Notes under the pieces: generated by a model | The model's input: the letters and a program-made list of their open reading frames with translations, nothing else | Told to the model about the DNA's origin: nothing | Database searches by the model: none | Shown: in pieces, positions 23,760 through 32,299 of the stretch | Layout of the letters: every line of letters starts with the position of its first letter | Numbering within the stretch: position 1 is the stretch's first letter | Translations under genes and position numbers: made by a program | Source: Pseudobdellovibrionaceae bacterium | GTDB taxonomy: Bacteria; Bdellovibrionota; Bdellovibrionia; Bdellovibrionales; Bdellovibrionaceae | NCBI GenBank assembly: GCA_013359135.1 | Contig: JABWCN010000044.1 | Span: forward strand, 1 to 37,535 | DNA: 37,535 bases | Direction: 5' to 3'

Positions 23760-25148
23760 ATGTATAAAGACGTTTCTGAATTAAAAGACAAACGTATATT
23801 GGTTGTGGGACTTGGAAGAACAGGTGTTTCTCTTTGTCATTTTTTGAGTCAGCATGGGGCTCAAGTTACGGTGACAGATCATAAGTCAAAGCCAGAGCTA
23901 TCAGCTCAACTTGAACAACTCGAGGGCTTGCCGATCAAATTTGAACTTGGATCCCATTCTCCAAAAACTTTTTTACAGCAAGAATTGGTGATTTTAAGTC
24001 CCGGAGTTTCGCCAGTTCTTAAAATTTTTGAATACGCTAGAAATCAAGGTATTAAAATCACAGGTGAGTTTGAGTTTGCGCAAGCATTTATTAAAGAGCC
24101 CATTATCAGTATTACCGGAACAAATGGTAAAACGACAGTTGGGCGCATGATGGAAAGAATGTTTACAGAAAGCGGTATTACTTGTTGGATAGGTGGTTCA
24201 AATGAAAAACCACTCACTGATTACTTAAGATACAATTTAAAAACTCAAGTAGTAATTGTTGAAGTTTCAAGTTTCATGTTGGAGCATGCTGAAACATTTA
24301 ATCCTCAAAATATAGTATTTACGAATCTAGCTGAGAATCATTTAGATCGTTATCGTTCTATGGAAGAGTATATCAATGCCAAGAGAAGAATTTTTAGAAA
24401 TACTAACCAAATGACGACTTCAATTTTAAATGCAGACGACAATGCTGTAGTTGAATTAGCTAGAGATCCAGCCGTTCAAAGAGGAAAGATTTTTTATTTC
24501 TCAAGAAAGCAAGCATTAGAGCCACAAATTATGAATATAGGTGGTGCTGTTAATATTGGTGACGAAATTAGAGTAAGAACAGGTCCAGAAATAGATTACT
24601 TCAGTATTAAAAATGTGAAAATTAGAGGAAAACATAATGTAGAGAACATTATGGCTGCTATTTTAACTGCTCGCGAACATGGTGCAAAAACAGAAGCTAT
24701 TCAAAAAGTGATTGATAGTTTTACAGGTTTACCTCATCGCATTGAATATGTCAGAAAAGTTAGGGGAGCTTTATTTTACAATGACTCTAAAGCTACTAAT
24801 GTTCATGCAGTTTTGAGGTCTTTGGATACCTTTGATGAAAACGTTATTTTGATTATGGGTGGCAAAGATACCAACTTAAATTATGAGCCTTTAAGAAACA
24901 TGATAAAAAGGAAAGTGAAGACGTTAATTTTGGTTGGTGAGGCTAAGGAACGAATTAATAGAGAGTTGGGTGATTTCGCTGAGACTTTTCTAATCGGAAC
25001 GTTTGAAGAAGCTGTTTTGATTTCTTTTCATAAAACAAGGATTGGTGACATTGTGTTGTTATCGCCTGGTTGCTCTAGTCATGACATGTTTGATAGCTAT
25101 GAAGAACGTGGTGATTACTTTAAAGAAATCATCAGAAAGTTTCAATAA
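23760..25148 (+). CDS. murD: UDP-N-acetylmuramoylalanine--D-glutamate ligase MurD
   Basis: The protein has 462 residues, a typical MurD length. The N-terminal Rossmann-like domain opens with RILVVGLGRTGVSLCHFL. The central ATPase domain has the P-loop SITGTNGKTTVGRMME and the ENHLDRYRSMEEYINAKRRI block with its conserved Lys. The C-terminal domain has GLPHRIEYVRKVRGALFYND, SKATN and LLSPGCSSHDMFDSYEERG. It adds D-Glu to UDP-MurNAc-L-Ala in the cytoplasm. The gene follows mraY closely and is followed by a 270-base gap with hairpins, so the mraY-murD unit may end here. Confidence 0.97.
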   Translation: MYKDVSELKDKRILVVGLGRTGVSLCHFLSQHGAQVTVTDHKSKPELSAQLEQLEGLPIKFELGSHSPKTFLQQELVILSPGVSPVLKIFEYARNQGIKITGEFEFAQAFIKEPIISITGTNGKTTVGRMMERMFTESGITCWIGGSNEKPLTDYLRYNLKTQVVIVEVSSFMLEHAETFNPQNIVFTNLAENHLDRYRSMEEYINAKRRIFRNTNQMTTSILNADDNAVVELARDPAVQRGKIFYFSRKQALEPQIMNIGGAVNIGDEIRVRTGPEIDYFSIKNVKIRGKHNVENIMAAILTAREHGAKTEAIQKVIDSFTGLPHRIEYVRKVRGALFYNDSKATNVHAVLRSLDTFDENVILIMGGKDTNLNYEPLRNMIKRKVKTLILVGEAKERINRELGDFAETFLIGTFEEAVLISFHKTRIGDIVLLSPGCSSHDMFDSYEERGDYFKEIIRKFQ

Positions 25149-25162
25149 ATCAAATCTATAGG

Positions 25163-25192
25163 CAGATCTCTTTAATTTTCAAAAGAGATCTG
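25163..25192 (+). terminator. Hairpin after murD, possible terminator
   Basis: CAGATCTCTTT (25163-25173) and AAAGAGATCTG (25182-25192) form a perfect 11-base stem with an eight-base loop. The downstream sequence TCATAATCATT is only moderately T-rich, so termination may be partial. Confidence 0.45.
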
Positions 25193-25242
25193 TCATAATC
25201 ATTAATGGGTATTCTATTTTTTATAAGAATCTGTTGTCTACC

Positions 25243-25363
25243 TATTTCAAAGTCGAGATCTAGTGTCTTAGATTCCAATCATTTTGAAATAACCTTGAAT
25301 TCGATCGTTAATTAAATAAAATATTTTTGAGAGTTAGTTATTTCCTCTACATACATTGTAGAG
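25243..25363. repeat. Two further inverted repeats upstream of the small lipoprotein gene
   Basis: TATTTCAAA (25243-25251) and TTTGAAATA (25283-25291) are perfect arms around a 31-base loop. CTCTACA (25345-25351) and TGTAGAG (25357-25363) form a short hairpin with a five-base loop. I see no gene or known riboswitch between murD and 25427. The repeats may be regulatory for the lipoprotein-ftsW-murG-murC unit. Confidence 0.4.
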
Positions 25364-25426
25364 ATTAATTGTTATTGCTAATGGTTATTTGAGCCAGAGC
25401 TAATTAGGAATCATAAGGAGTTGACT

Positions 25427-25762
25427 ATGTTTGCTAGGTTGTTACCAATTATATTTTTGGTTATAGGAATGGTATTAGGTGGTTGTTCATCGGCTCAAAA
25501 AAGACAAGAAGAGCGTAATAAGGTGGCCCAAAGTTCAGGGCTTTATTGTGAGTTTGTAAATGGTGATGCTAATAATGATGTAGATGTTGAAATCAATTTA
25601 CAAATGTCTAAGAAATGTGACATTTCTAAACAGTTTACAATTACGAACTATAAAAATGCATCAGACATTTTTGGTCTTGTATACTGTTGTCACTATCAAA
25701 AAGGTAAAGCCCCTGCTGCTCCAGGAGCTAAGGCTTCTGGAAATACTGATGGGTTAGATTGA
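25427..25762 (+). CDS. Small lipoprotein between murD and ftsW
   Basis: The protein has 111 residues. The start ATG 25427 follows AAGGAG by six bases. The N-terminus FARLLPIIFLVIGMVLGGC is a lipoprotein signal with lipobox Leu-Gly-Gly-Cys. The mature part has four more Cys, including a Cys-Cys pair (VYCCHYQKG), and ends in an Ala/Gly/Pro-rich tail. No known family. It lies four bases before ftsW and is very likely cotranscribed with it, so a role at the envelope during wall synthesis is possible, though unproven. Confidence 0.8.
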   Translation: MFARLLPIIFLVIGMVLGGCSSAQKRQEERNKVAQSSGLYCEFVNGDANNDVDVEINLQMSKKCDISKQFTITNYKNASDIFGLVYCCHYQKGKAPAAPGAKASGNTDGLD

Positions 25763-25766
25763 TTTT

Positions 25767-26864
25767 ATGCTCAAGCCTTTATCCTCGAACCTTTTTATAG
25801 CTATTTTGGCTTTGCTGGGTACAGGTCTTGTTCAGGTTTATAGTTCAAGTTATATTTTTGCTTTCGAGACTTATGGTGATGGTCTCTTTTTTTTTAAAAA
25901 ACAGGCTATTTTTTTAGTGCTTGGTCTTTTGGCTTTTTTTTCAGCCTTTTCTTTACCTTTAAAGTGGGTTGAAAAATCGAGTTGGCTTCTTTGGGTTATC
26001 GGTTTCTTTGGCGTCGTTCTGACTTTAATACCAGGAGTGGGAGTTAAAGTTGGTGGTGCGCACAGATGGTTGCAGTTACCTTTGGGGATTCGATTTGAGC
26101 CCGGTGAACTGTTAAAAATAGCTTTTGTGTTTTACTTCTCTTCAATATTGTATTTACGGCAAGAACTTTTTAAAAAAATACCACTTTACGTTTTACTTAT
26201 ATTATTAGTTTTACCTTTGGTACTGCTACTTAAACAGCCGGATTTTGGTAGCTTTTCAATCATATGTTTAACTGCAGTCGCTTTGCTCTTTATTTTTGGT
26301 TTGTCATGGAAGTACATTGCAAGCGCTGTGATTGCTGCAATACCTTTATTTTATTTTTTAGTTATGAAAGTAGATTATCGTAGAGCTAGGGTGATGGCCT
26401 TTTTAGATCCTTGGGCGGATCCAGAGCACAAAGGATTTCAAGTGATTCAATCAATGCTCAGTTTTCACTCAGGAGGCTTTTCGGGAGTAGGAATTGGCCA
26501 GGGACAAGGAAAGTTATTTTTCCTTCCAGAAGCGCATACTGATTTTACTTTGGCTGTATTTGGCGAGGAAATGGGATTTATTGGTTTCTTTCTTCTATTG
26601 AGTCTCTATGGATTTATTATTTATCGAACCTTACAAATAGCATTTATGGTAAAAGCTGAGTTTCTGAAGTCCCTTGTCATTGGGGCCGCTACAGTATTTG
26701 GAATAAATGTTTTTATTAATTGCGGAGTTGTGCTAGGCTTACTTCCAACTAAGGGACTCACTCTACCTTTTTTAAGCTATGGTGGAAGCTCTCTAGTTAT
26801 TTACATGTTTCTTTTTGGAATCATTGTAAATATTGAAAAAAATATGGAGCGAAATTTAAATTGA
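25767..26864 (+). CDS. ftsW: Lipid II polymerase FtsW
   Basis: The protein has 365 residues and about ten membrane segments. SEDS-family landmarks are GAHRWLQLPLGIRFEPGELL, LKQPDFGSFSIICLTAVALL, the loop Asp-Pro-Trp-Ala-Asp-Pro, HTDFTLAVFGEEMGFIG and the C-terminal GLTLPFLSYGGSS. FtsW polymerises septal peptidoglycan with its partner transpeptidase. RodA is the alternative, but the position before murG and murC within a division cluster favours FtsW. The stop codon overlaps the TTG start of murG (TTGA), indicating translational coupling. Confidence 0.95.
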   Translation: MLKPLSSNLFIAILALLGTGLVQVYSSSYIFAFETYGDGLFFFKKQAIFLVLGLLAFFSAFSLPLKWVEKSSWLLWVIGFFGVVLTLIPGVGVKVGGAHRWLQLPLGIRFEPGELLKIAFVFYFSSILYLRQELFKKIPLYVLLILLVLPLVLLLKQPDFGSFSIICLTAVALLFIFGLSWKYIASAVIAAIPLFYFLVMKVDYRRARVMAFLDPWADPEHKGFQVIQSMLSFHSGGFSGVGIGQGQGKLFFLPEAHTDFTLAVFGEEMGFIGFFLLLSLYGFIIYRTLQIAFMVKAEFLKSLVIGAATVFGINVFINCGVVLGLLPTKGLTLPFLSYGGSSLVIYMFLFGIIVNIEKNMERNLN

Positions 26865-27991
26865 AAAAAATTATCATTGCTGGTGGTGGTACGGGTGGAC
26901 ATATCTATCCTGCAATCACCATTGCTAAAGCGATCCTTAAATTAAATAGTGAGTGGGAAGTTGAGTTTGTTGGAACTGCTGAGGGATTAGAAGCTAAAAT
27001 TATTCCCAGAGAAGGTTTTAAAATCAGTTTTATTTCAGTTGGAAAACTTAATTATGCAGGATCCTTATTTAAAAAAATTAAAACTCTTTTGAGGTTGCCT
27101 TGGTCATTTATAAAGTGTTTGGCCTTGGTCATCGAAAAAAAACCAGTTTTGGTTTTAGGGGTTGGTGGTTATGTTTCAGGTCCCTTTGTTTTAGCTAGTT
27201 CTATTATGGGAGTTCCTACAGCATTGTGGGAACCCAATGCACATCCAGGTTTAACAAATAGATTGTTAGCTCGCTTTGTGAGAAAGTGCTTCATTGTTTT
27301 TGAAGAAGCTAAGAAGCATTTAAAAGCTAGAAGTTACATGAAGGTTGGAATTCCAGTGAGAGAAGAAATTGAGAAGTTAAACTCATACGTTGATTTTGAT
27401 AATGTGTCTTCAACAGAACAAAGTCATGGATTGCAAAAGTTTAAAGTCTTAGTCTTTGGGGGATCGCAAGGAGCAAGAGCAATTAATTTAGCCATAAAAG
27501 AAATGTTTGAAAAATACCATTCAGAGTTAACTTCATTTGAATTTATTCATCAAACTGGTATGGTTGATTTTCAGGAAGTGAATCAAAGTTATTCTTCGCA
27601 TCCAGATTTTTCTAATATTAAAGCTTTAGAATATGTCTATGATATGGATAACAAATATCGTTGGGCCGATCTAGTTATTTGCAGAGCTGGAGCGGGTACT
27701 GTTGCTGAGATCGCGGCGTCAGGAAAGCCAGCAATCTTTATTCCTCTGCCTTGGGCAGCAGATGATCATCAAAGAAAAAATGCAGAAGCTTTAGTTAGTA
27801 AAAAAGCAGCAGTGATGATAGATCAAAAGAACTTAACACCAAGAGTTCTTTTAGATAAAATCGTTGAGATTCAAAAAGACCTTTCTTTAAGGCGACAAAT
27901 GAGTGAGAACGTGAAGCATTTCTTCTTCCCTAATGCGGCAGAAAAAATGGCAACACAATTAATTAACCTACAGTATGAAAACGAAGAGTAG
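26861..27991 (+). CDS. murG: UDP-GlcNAc:lipid I N-acetylglucosaminyltransferase MurG
   Basis: The protein has 376 residues from a TTG start that overlaps the ftsW stop by four bases. The N-terminal loop IIIAGGGTGGHIYPAI, VLGVGGYVSGPFVLAS and WEPNAHPGLTNRLLA belong to the acceptor-binding half. The C-terminal half has VFGGSQGARAIN and the UDP-GlcNAc site ICRAGAGTVAEIAASGKPAI with PLPWAADDHQRKNA. MurG makes lipid II on the cytoplasmic face of the inner membrane. murC follows three bases after the stop codon. Confidence 0.97.
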   Translation: MKKIIIAGGGTGGHIYPAITIAKAILKLNSEWEVEFVGTAEGLEAKIIPREGFKISFISVGKLNYAGSLFKKIKTLLRLPWSFIKCLALVIEKKPVLVLGVGGYVSGPFVLASSIMGVPTALWEPNAHPGLTNRLLARFVRKCFIVFEEAKKHLKARSYMKVGIPVREEIEKLNSYVDFDNVSSTEQSHGLQKFKVLVFGGSQGARAINLAIKEMFEKYHSELTSFEFIHQTGMVDFQEVNQSYSSHPDFSNIKALEYVYDMDNKYRWADLVICRAGAGTVAEIAASGKPAIFIPLPWAADDHQRKNAEALVSKKAAVMIDQKNLTPRVLLDKIVEIQKDLSLRRQMSENVKHFFFPNAAEKMATQLINLQYENEE

Positions 27992-27994
27992 GAT

Positions 27995-29359
27995 ATGAGC
28001 TTACAAAAGTCTAAATTTCATTTTATTGGTATTGGTGGCATTGGCATGTGTGGCTTGGCCGAGGTTTTGAAAAACATGGGACTTGAGGTCACAGGTAGTG
28101 ATCTTTCAGAAAATGCTAATACTGAAAATTTAAAGAAAAAAGGAATTAAAATTTTTATTGGTCACAGTGAGAAGCATTTAGGTGATGTTGATGTTGTGGT
28201 TTATAGCTCGGCAGTTTCTGTGCAGAATCCAGAAATGAAAGAGGCAAGAGCTCGTGGGATACCAGTAATTCCAAGGGCTGAAGCTTTGGCAGAGATAATG
28301 AGATCTAGACGTGGGATTGCTATTGCTGGAACTCACGGAAAAACAACTACAACAAGTTTAGTTTCGACAATTTTTCTTGAAGCTAATAAAAGTCCTACAA
28401 TTATTGTCGGAGGAAAGTTTCAAAATATTGGTTCCACCGCACAGCTTGGAAAAAGTGATTGGATGATAGCTGAAGCTGATGAAAGTGATGGTAGTTTTAA
28501 TAAATTAACGCCAGAGATATCTATTATTACTAATATTGATTCAGATCATATGGATTATTATAAAACTTTTGATAATCTACAAAAAGCCTTTTACGAGTTT
28601 GCATTAAAAATTCCTTTTTATGGAATTAATATTATTTTTGGTGATGATCATGTGACTCGAAATCTTTTCGAAAATTTTCCTAAAAAAATTTGGTTTTACG
28701 GGTTTAACCCCAAAAATGACTTTTGGTTGAGTGGAGAAAAAAGCAATTATCAGATATTTTATAATAATAAAAAATCGGGCACTCAAGATTTGTTAGGTCA
28801 GTTGCAATTAGAAATTCCTGGTCGACATAATGCTTTAAATTCTTTAGCAGCTCTTCTGGTGGCAAATCATTGTGGACTGGACTTGAAAGAAGCTTTAACT
28901 TCATTAAAAAACTATAAAGGCGTTGATCGTCGCTTTCAGTTTAAGGGTGAAATCAATGATATTAAAGTTTATGATGATTATGGGCATCATCCAACTGAAG
29001 TTAGAGCTGTATTAGAGGCTTTTAAAGAGAAATTTCCAGATAGGCGTTTAGTTACTTTGTTCCAACCGCATCGTTATTCCAGAACCCAAAGTTGCTGGAG
29101 TGAGTTTTTAAATTGTTTTTATTTGTCAGATTTAGTTATTCTTACTGATATTTATCCTGCAGGTGAGGAGCCAATTCCAAATATAACTGCTAAGAATTTG
29201 TATGAAGAATTAAAAATAGAAAAGAAATTTTATCTGCCTAAAAGTAGCGATATTATTTCCTCGATGAAGCATATCTTAAAACCAGGTGATGTTTTCCTAA
29301 CGTTAGGAGCTGGTGATGGATGGAAAATAGGTATGGACTTATTGACTTCTTTGCGTTGA
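27995..29359 (+). CDS. murC: UDP-N-acetylmuramate--L-alanine ligase MurC
   Basis: The protein has 454 residues. It opens with FHFIGIGGIGMCGLAEVLK, has the ATP-binding loop AIAGTHGKTTTTSLVS, the EADESDGSF and NIDSDHMDYY blocks, and in the C-terminal domain VYDDYGHHPTEVRAVLEAF and TLFQPHRYSRT. MurC adds L-Ala to UDP-MurNAc, the first peptide step of peptidoglycan precursor synthesis. AGGAT lies just before the ATG. In many genomes murB and ddl follow murC; here three small lipoprotein genes follow, starting nine bases after the stop. Confidence 0.97.
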   Translation: MSLQKSKFHFIGIGGIGMCGLAEVLKNMGLEVTGSDLSENANTENLKKKGIKIFIGHSEKHLGDVDVVVYSSAVSVQNPEMKEARARGIPVIPRAEALAEIMRSRRGIAIAGTHGKTTTTSLVSTIFLEANKSPTIIVGGKFQNIGSTAQLGKSDWMIAEADESDGSFNKLTPEISIITNIDSDHMDYYKTFDNLQKAFYEFALKIPFYGINIIFGDDHVTRNLFENFPKKIWFYGFNPKNDFWLSGEKSNYQIFYNNKKSGTQDLLGQLQLEIPGRHNALNSLAALLVANHCGLDLKEALTSLKNYKGVDRRFQFKGEINDIKVYDDYGHHPTEVRAVLEAFKEKFPDRRLVTLFQPHRYSRTQSCWSEFLNCFYLSDLVILTDIYPAGEEPIPNITAKNLYEELKIEKKFYLPKSSDIISSMKHILKPGDVFLTLGAGDGWKIGMDLLTSLR

Positions 29360-29367
29360 AATAAAGT

Positions 29368-29826
29368 ATGTCCAAAATAATAAATAAAACTTTAAAAATT
29401 ATATTTTTATATAGTACTTTGATGTGTCTTTCCTCTTGTGCTTATTTACATCATGTTCAGGTAGGGGAAATAGATAGTACAGGTGATAATGATTTAATAC
29501 CTTTTGAAATTAAAGTTAGTGAGTTCGGTATTGATCTAAATGATGCGAAGTCGACTTCTAAAATTTTGATGAATTCTAAAAACTCTAAACAGGCTGACGA
29601 AATTTTAACAATGCTTCAGTACTTTCAAATGGGTCCTAAGACAGGGGCTCCTGTTTTTTCAGTAGCTTATGTTAACCATTTAGAAAATAAAATTAGAGAA
29701 AACTGTCCAAGTGGAAGAGTTACAGGAATTATGAGTATTAGAGAAGCTAGGCAGTATCCCGTGATTAAGGGTGAAATTGTAAAAATTAAAGGTTATTGTT
29801 TGAGATCTAAAAAGGAAAAAATATGA
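29368..29826 (+). CDS. Small lipoprotein 1 of a three-gene paralogous set
   Basis: The protein has 152 residues. Its signal peptide LKIIFLYSTLMCLSSC ends in the lipobox Leu-Ser-Ser-Cys. The mature C-terminal part has NCPSGRVTGIMSIREARQYP and ends near KIKGYC. The two following genes share the pattern Cys-x2-Gly-x2-(Ser/Thr)-Gly and a closing Gly-x-Cys, which suggests one disulfide and one fold. The layout recalls Bor/TRL-like phage and spirochaete lipoproteins, but this is a weak inference. It overlaps the next gene by four bases and follows murC by eight, so it belongs to the murC transcript. Confidence 0.78.
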   Translation: MSKIINKTLKIIFLYSTLMCLSSCAYLHHVQVGEIDSTGDNDLIPFEIKVSEFGIDLNDAKSTSKILMNSKNSKQADEILTMLQYFQMGPKTGAPVFSVAYVNHLENKIRENCPSGRVTGIMSIREARQYPVIKGEIVKIKGYCLRSKKEKI

Positions 29827-30251
29827 AAGTTGTTTTAATCGCATTACTAAGTATTTATTTTATAGGGTGTGTTTCGTTAAATACGGTATCGTTGACTTCT
29901 ATTCCAGCTAACAGAAGTAAACCTGTGGTGGCAACAACTGAAAGACTCATGTTTTTTGGTTTTAACTTTGACAATGATTATGTTGATTATTTAACAGATA
30001 ATTTGAAGAATCAATGTCCACATGGGTTGATATCTGGAGTGTTAACTAAAGATGAAAGTATAGATTATTTTTTATATATTGTTTGGAAGAAAAGAATTAC
30101 AGCTCAAGGCTATTGTGTGTCTCTAAAGTCGGCAGCAAGCTCTAAGTCGTCTTCTAATATTGGGAGTGAAAATCCTCGTAAGAGAAATCCATCCAATATG
30201 ACTTCTGAAATTGATTCCAAACAAGAATCAGTGGAAGTGTCAGATGAATAG
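29823..30251 (+). CDS. Small lipoprotein 2 of the paralogous set
   Basis: The protein has 142 residues. The signal MKVVLIALLSIYFIGC has lipobox Phe-Ile-Gly-Cys. The core RLMFFGFNFDNDYVDYL and NQCPHGLISGVLTKDES, with AQGYC near residue 100, is shared with its neighbours. A Ser/Lys/Asn-rich tail of about 40 residues is unique to this copy and probably disordered. It starts within the stop of lipoprotein 1 (ATGA) and overlaps lipoprotein 3 by eight bases, so the three are translated together. Function unknown. Confidence 0.78.
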   Translation: MKVVLIALLSIYFIGCVSLNTVSLTSIPANRSKPVVATTERLMFFGFNFDNDYVDYLTDNLKNQCPHGLISGVLTKDESIDYFLYIVWKKRITAQGYCVSLKSAASSKSSSNIGSENPRKRNPSNMTSEIDSKQESVEVSDE

Positions 30252-30579
30252 AATGTGGGTTTTAAAAGTTATTTTATTATTTGGAATTTTCATGTCATTA
30301 GCTTCTTGTACACATAGTGTTCATATAGTTAATTTTTCTGATTTTAGACCCTATAGAGAGGCTAAAACGGCTGTTAGTATTGAAGCTAAATCAGAACAGT
30401 TTGTTGTGTTGGGTTTTACTGACAATACTAGTTATGTTAATGAAGCCTATCAACGATTGATGCAGAAATGTATCGATGGGCAGATTTCTGGTATATCGAC
30501 ACAATATTACACTTCACTTGGCTTCTTTTCATGGACAAATCACATAGTGATGCAGGGTCTTTGTCACAAAGTTAACTAG
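30244..30579 (+). CDS. Small lipoprotein 3 of the paralogous set
   Basis: The protein has 111 residues. The signal WVLKVILLFGIFMSLASC has lipobox Leu-Ala-Ser-Cys. Its core EQFVVLGFTDNTSYVNEAY and KCIDGQISGISTQYY, with the end QGLC, aligns with lipoproteins 1 and 2. I chose ATG 30244 inside the previous gene's 3' end; ATG 30253 is nearly as good. The last codons overlap the 3' end of the convergent chemoreceptor gene by eight bases, and no terminator is visible between them. Confidence 0.75.
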   Translation: MNRMWVLKVILLFGIFMSLASCTHSVHIVNFSDFRPYREAKTAVSIEAKSEQFVVLGFTDNTSYVNEAYQRLMQKCIDGQISGISTQYYTSLGFFSWTNHIVMQGLCHKVN

Positions 30580-32125
30580 CTTTGTTGTAGTTAGTTTTAT
30601 CAGTTAAAACACCACCATCAATAATAAAAGCCAATACTTGCATTTGGTTATGTAGTTGTCTTGCTTTTTGATTTAGCAATTCACTAGAGGCCGCAGTCTC
30701 TTCTGCACTGGCTGCATTTTGTTGTGTCAGTTTATCTAATTCAAGAATAGATTTGTTGATAGTTGTCATTCCTTGTGATTGTTCATTAGAAGCATTTGCA
30801 ATTTCGATATTAAGGGTTGTTACCTTTTCAACAGCTTCAACAATACTGTGCAGAGATTCTCCGCTATCTTTAGCGACTTGAAAGCCAGTATTGATTTTAT
30901 CAACACTTTCTTTAATTAGAGAAGAAATTTCCTTAGCAGAAATAGAAGATCTTTGAGCTAGGGCTCTGACTGCTTCGGCAACTACAGCAAAACCTTTTCC
31001 TTGTTCACCTGCTCTGGCAGCTTCTACAGCGGCATTTAGAGCTAATAAATTTGTTTGGAAGGCAATGTCATCTATAACATTTATAATTTCTTCTATTTTT
31101 TTTGAGCTTTGAGAGATTTCATTCATTGAATTTATTAAATTCTCGACATTTACTCTCCCTTGCTTTGCTCGGTTCTGACAATCTTGAGCTAAAGTTTTGG
31201 CTTGTTCCGAGTTGCTAGCATTAAGTTTAATCATACTGGAAACTTCTTCAGTTGAAGCTGAAGTCTCTTCTATGGAAGCTGCTGCTTCTGTTGCAGCTAC
31301 GCTCAAAGATTGGGAAGAGTTAGAAATTTCATTACTTGCATTATAAAGTTCTGAACCCACAGCATTGATTTCATTATTAACTATTTTTAAGTTTTCCATC
31401 ACTTGTTTGGTAATTAAAAAGCCAATGATCAATGCACAAGCTATTCCTAAAACACCGAAGCCTATAATTGAAAAAATGCTGGCTTTAATTTGTTCTTTGA
31501 TGTGTTGTTTACTTTGAATAATTGCAAAAACAGCATGAAGATGATTATCCTGCCAGTTCTCCATTTTATAGCCTAAAATATCCTTACCATTACCCCAAGG
31601 AGATGTAGTTGGATTCCCATGACAAGTCAAACACCCATGTTTTTCAGAAAGTCTAACAGGGCGATAAACAATAACTTGATCTGAAGTTGATTCCACAATT
31701 TGAGGAATGTTTTCTTTGGCAAAGCGCTCAAGAATTTCACTTTCGCTACTTGTTGCTAAATTTTTTTCTTTTCTGGGGTTTTTACTGAAAACACGAAATT
31801 CATAACCTTCTTTTTCTGCGCCTTCAGAGCCAATTTTGAGAGAGGCATAAATAGGAACTTGGTTTAGTACAATTTGCTTAGCTTCATTAGAAAGTTTACC
31901 ATCGGGATATTGAGCTTTAATCGTTGCAATTGTGGAATTTAATCCACCCTGGTTGGCAACAAAATCTCTGGCGACTTCAAGTCTAGAAAGAATAGCTGTG
32001 GATTTGTTAATTAAATCCAGTTCTCCTTGCTTTTTAAGTTCATAAGAAGAGGTGAATATTTCAATAATTAAACCAAGTGTACTTGCGAAAATGATAGCAA
32101 TGATAATCCGTGTATTTAACTTCAT
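30572..32125 (-). CDS. Methyl-accepting chemotaxis protein with Tll0287-like (DUF3365) haem sensor
   Basis: The protein has 517 residues. A membrane segment at about 7-27 and a second at about 216-238 bracket a periplasmic domain with the c-type haem motif Cys-Leu-Thr-Cys-His at 165-169, in the setting PVRLSEKHGCLTCHGNP typical of DUF3365/Tll0287-like sensors. No clear HAMP domain follows. The cytoplasmic part has the highly conserved hairpin tip IDDIAFQTNLLALNAAVEAA and RAGEQGKGFAVVAEAVRALA, which contacts CheA and CheW. It likely senses redox state or a haem ligand such as oxygen or NO. The gene is reversed within the division cluster, between the lipoproteins and ftsQ. Confidence 0.92.
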   Translation of the reverse strand: MKLNTRIIIAIIFASTLGLIIEIFTSSYELKKQGELDLINKSTAILSRLEVARDFVANQGGLNSTIATIKAQYPDGKLSNEAKQIVLNQVPIYASLKIGSEGAEKEGYEFRVFSKNPRKEKNLATSSESEILERFAKENIPQIVESTSDQVIVYRPVRLSEKHGCLTCHGNPTTSPWGNGKDILGYKMENWQDNHLHAVFAIIQSKQHIKEQIKASIFSIIGFGVLGIACALIIGFLITKQVMENLKIVNNEINAVGSELYNASNEISNSSQSLSVAATEAAASIEETSASTEEVSSMIKLNASNSEQAKTLAQDCQNRAKQGRVNVENLINSMNEISQSSKKIEEIINVIDDIAFQTNLLALNAAVEAARAGEQGKGFAVVAEAVRALAQRSSISAKEISSLIKESVDKINTGFQVAKDSGESLHSIVEAVEKVTTLNIEIANASNEQSQGMTTINKSILELDKLTQQNAASAEETAASSELLNQKARQLHNQMQVLAFIIDGGVLTDKTNYNKAS

Positions 32126-32151
32126 GATGGTTCCTACTCTGTTCTACACAG

Positions 32152-32178
32152 CATATCGCAAATTTTTTTTTTTGTTTA
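32152..32178 (-). promoter_or_regulatory. Possible sigma-28 promoter of the chemoreceptor gene
   Basis: On the minus strand TAAA (32178-32175), an A-rich spacer and GCGATATG (32159-32152) resemble the FliA consensus TAAA-N15-GCCGATAA, with the CGATA core shifted one base closer. Chemoreceptors are typical FliA targets and fliA is present in this window. The match is imperfect. Confidence 0.3.
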
Positions 32179-32299
32179 AGTCTAGTCTTTTGAGTTCAGT
32201 TTCTAGATTTTAGTTGAGCCAGACCTTGATAAGCTAATTTTTTAAATTTTTTTAGTGTAAGATTAAGTAAAAAATAGATATTGAAACTAAGGTGTTAAC

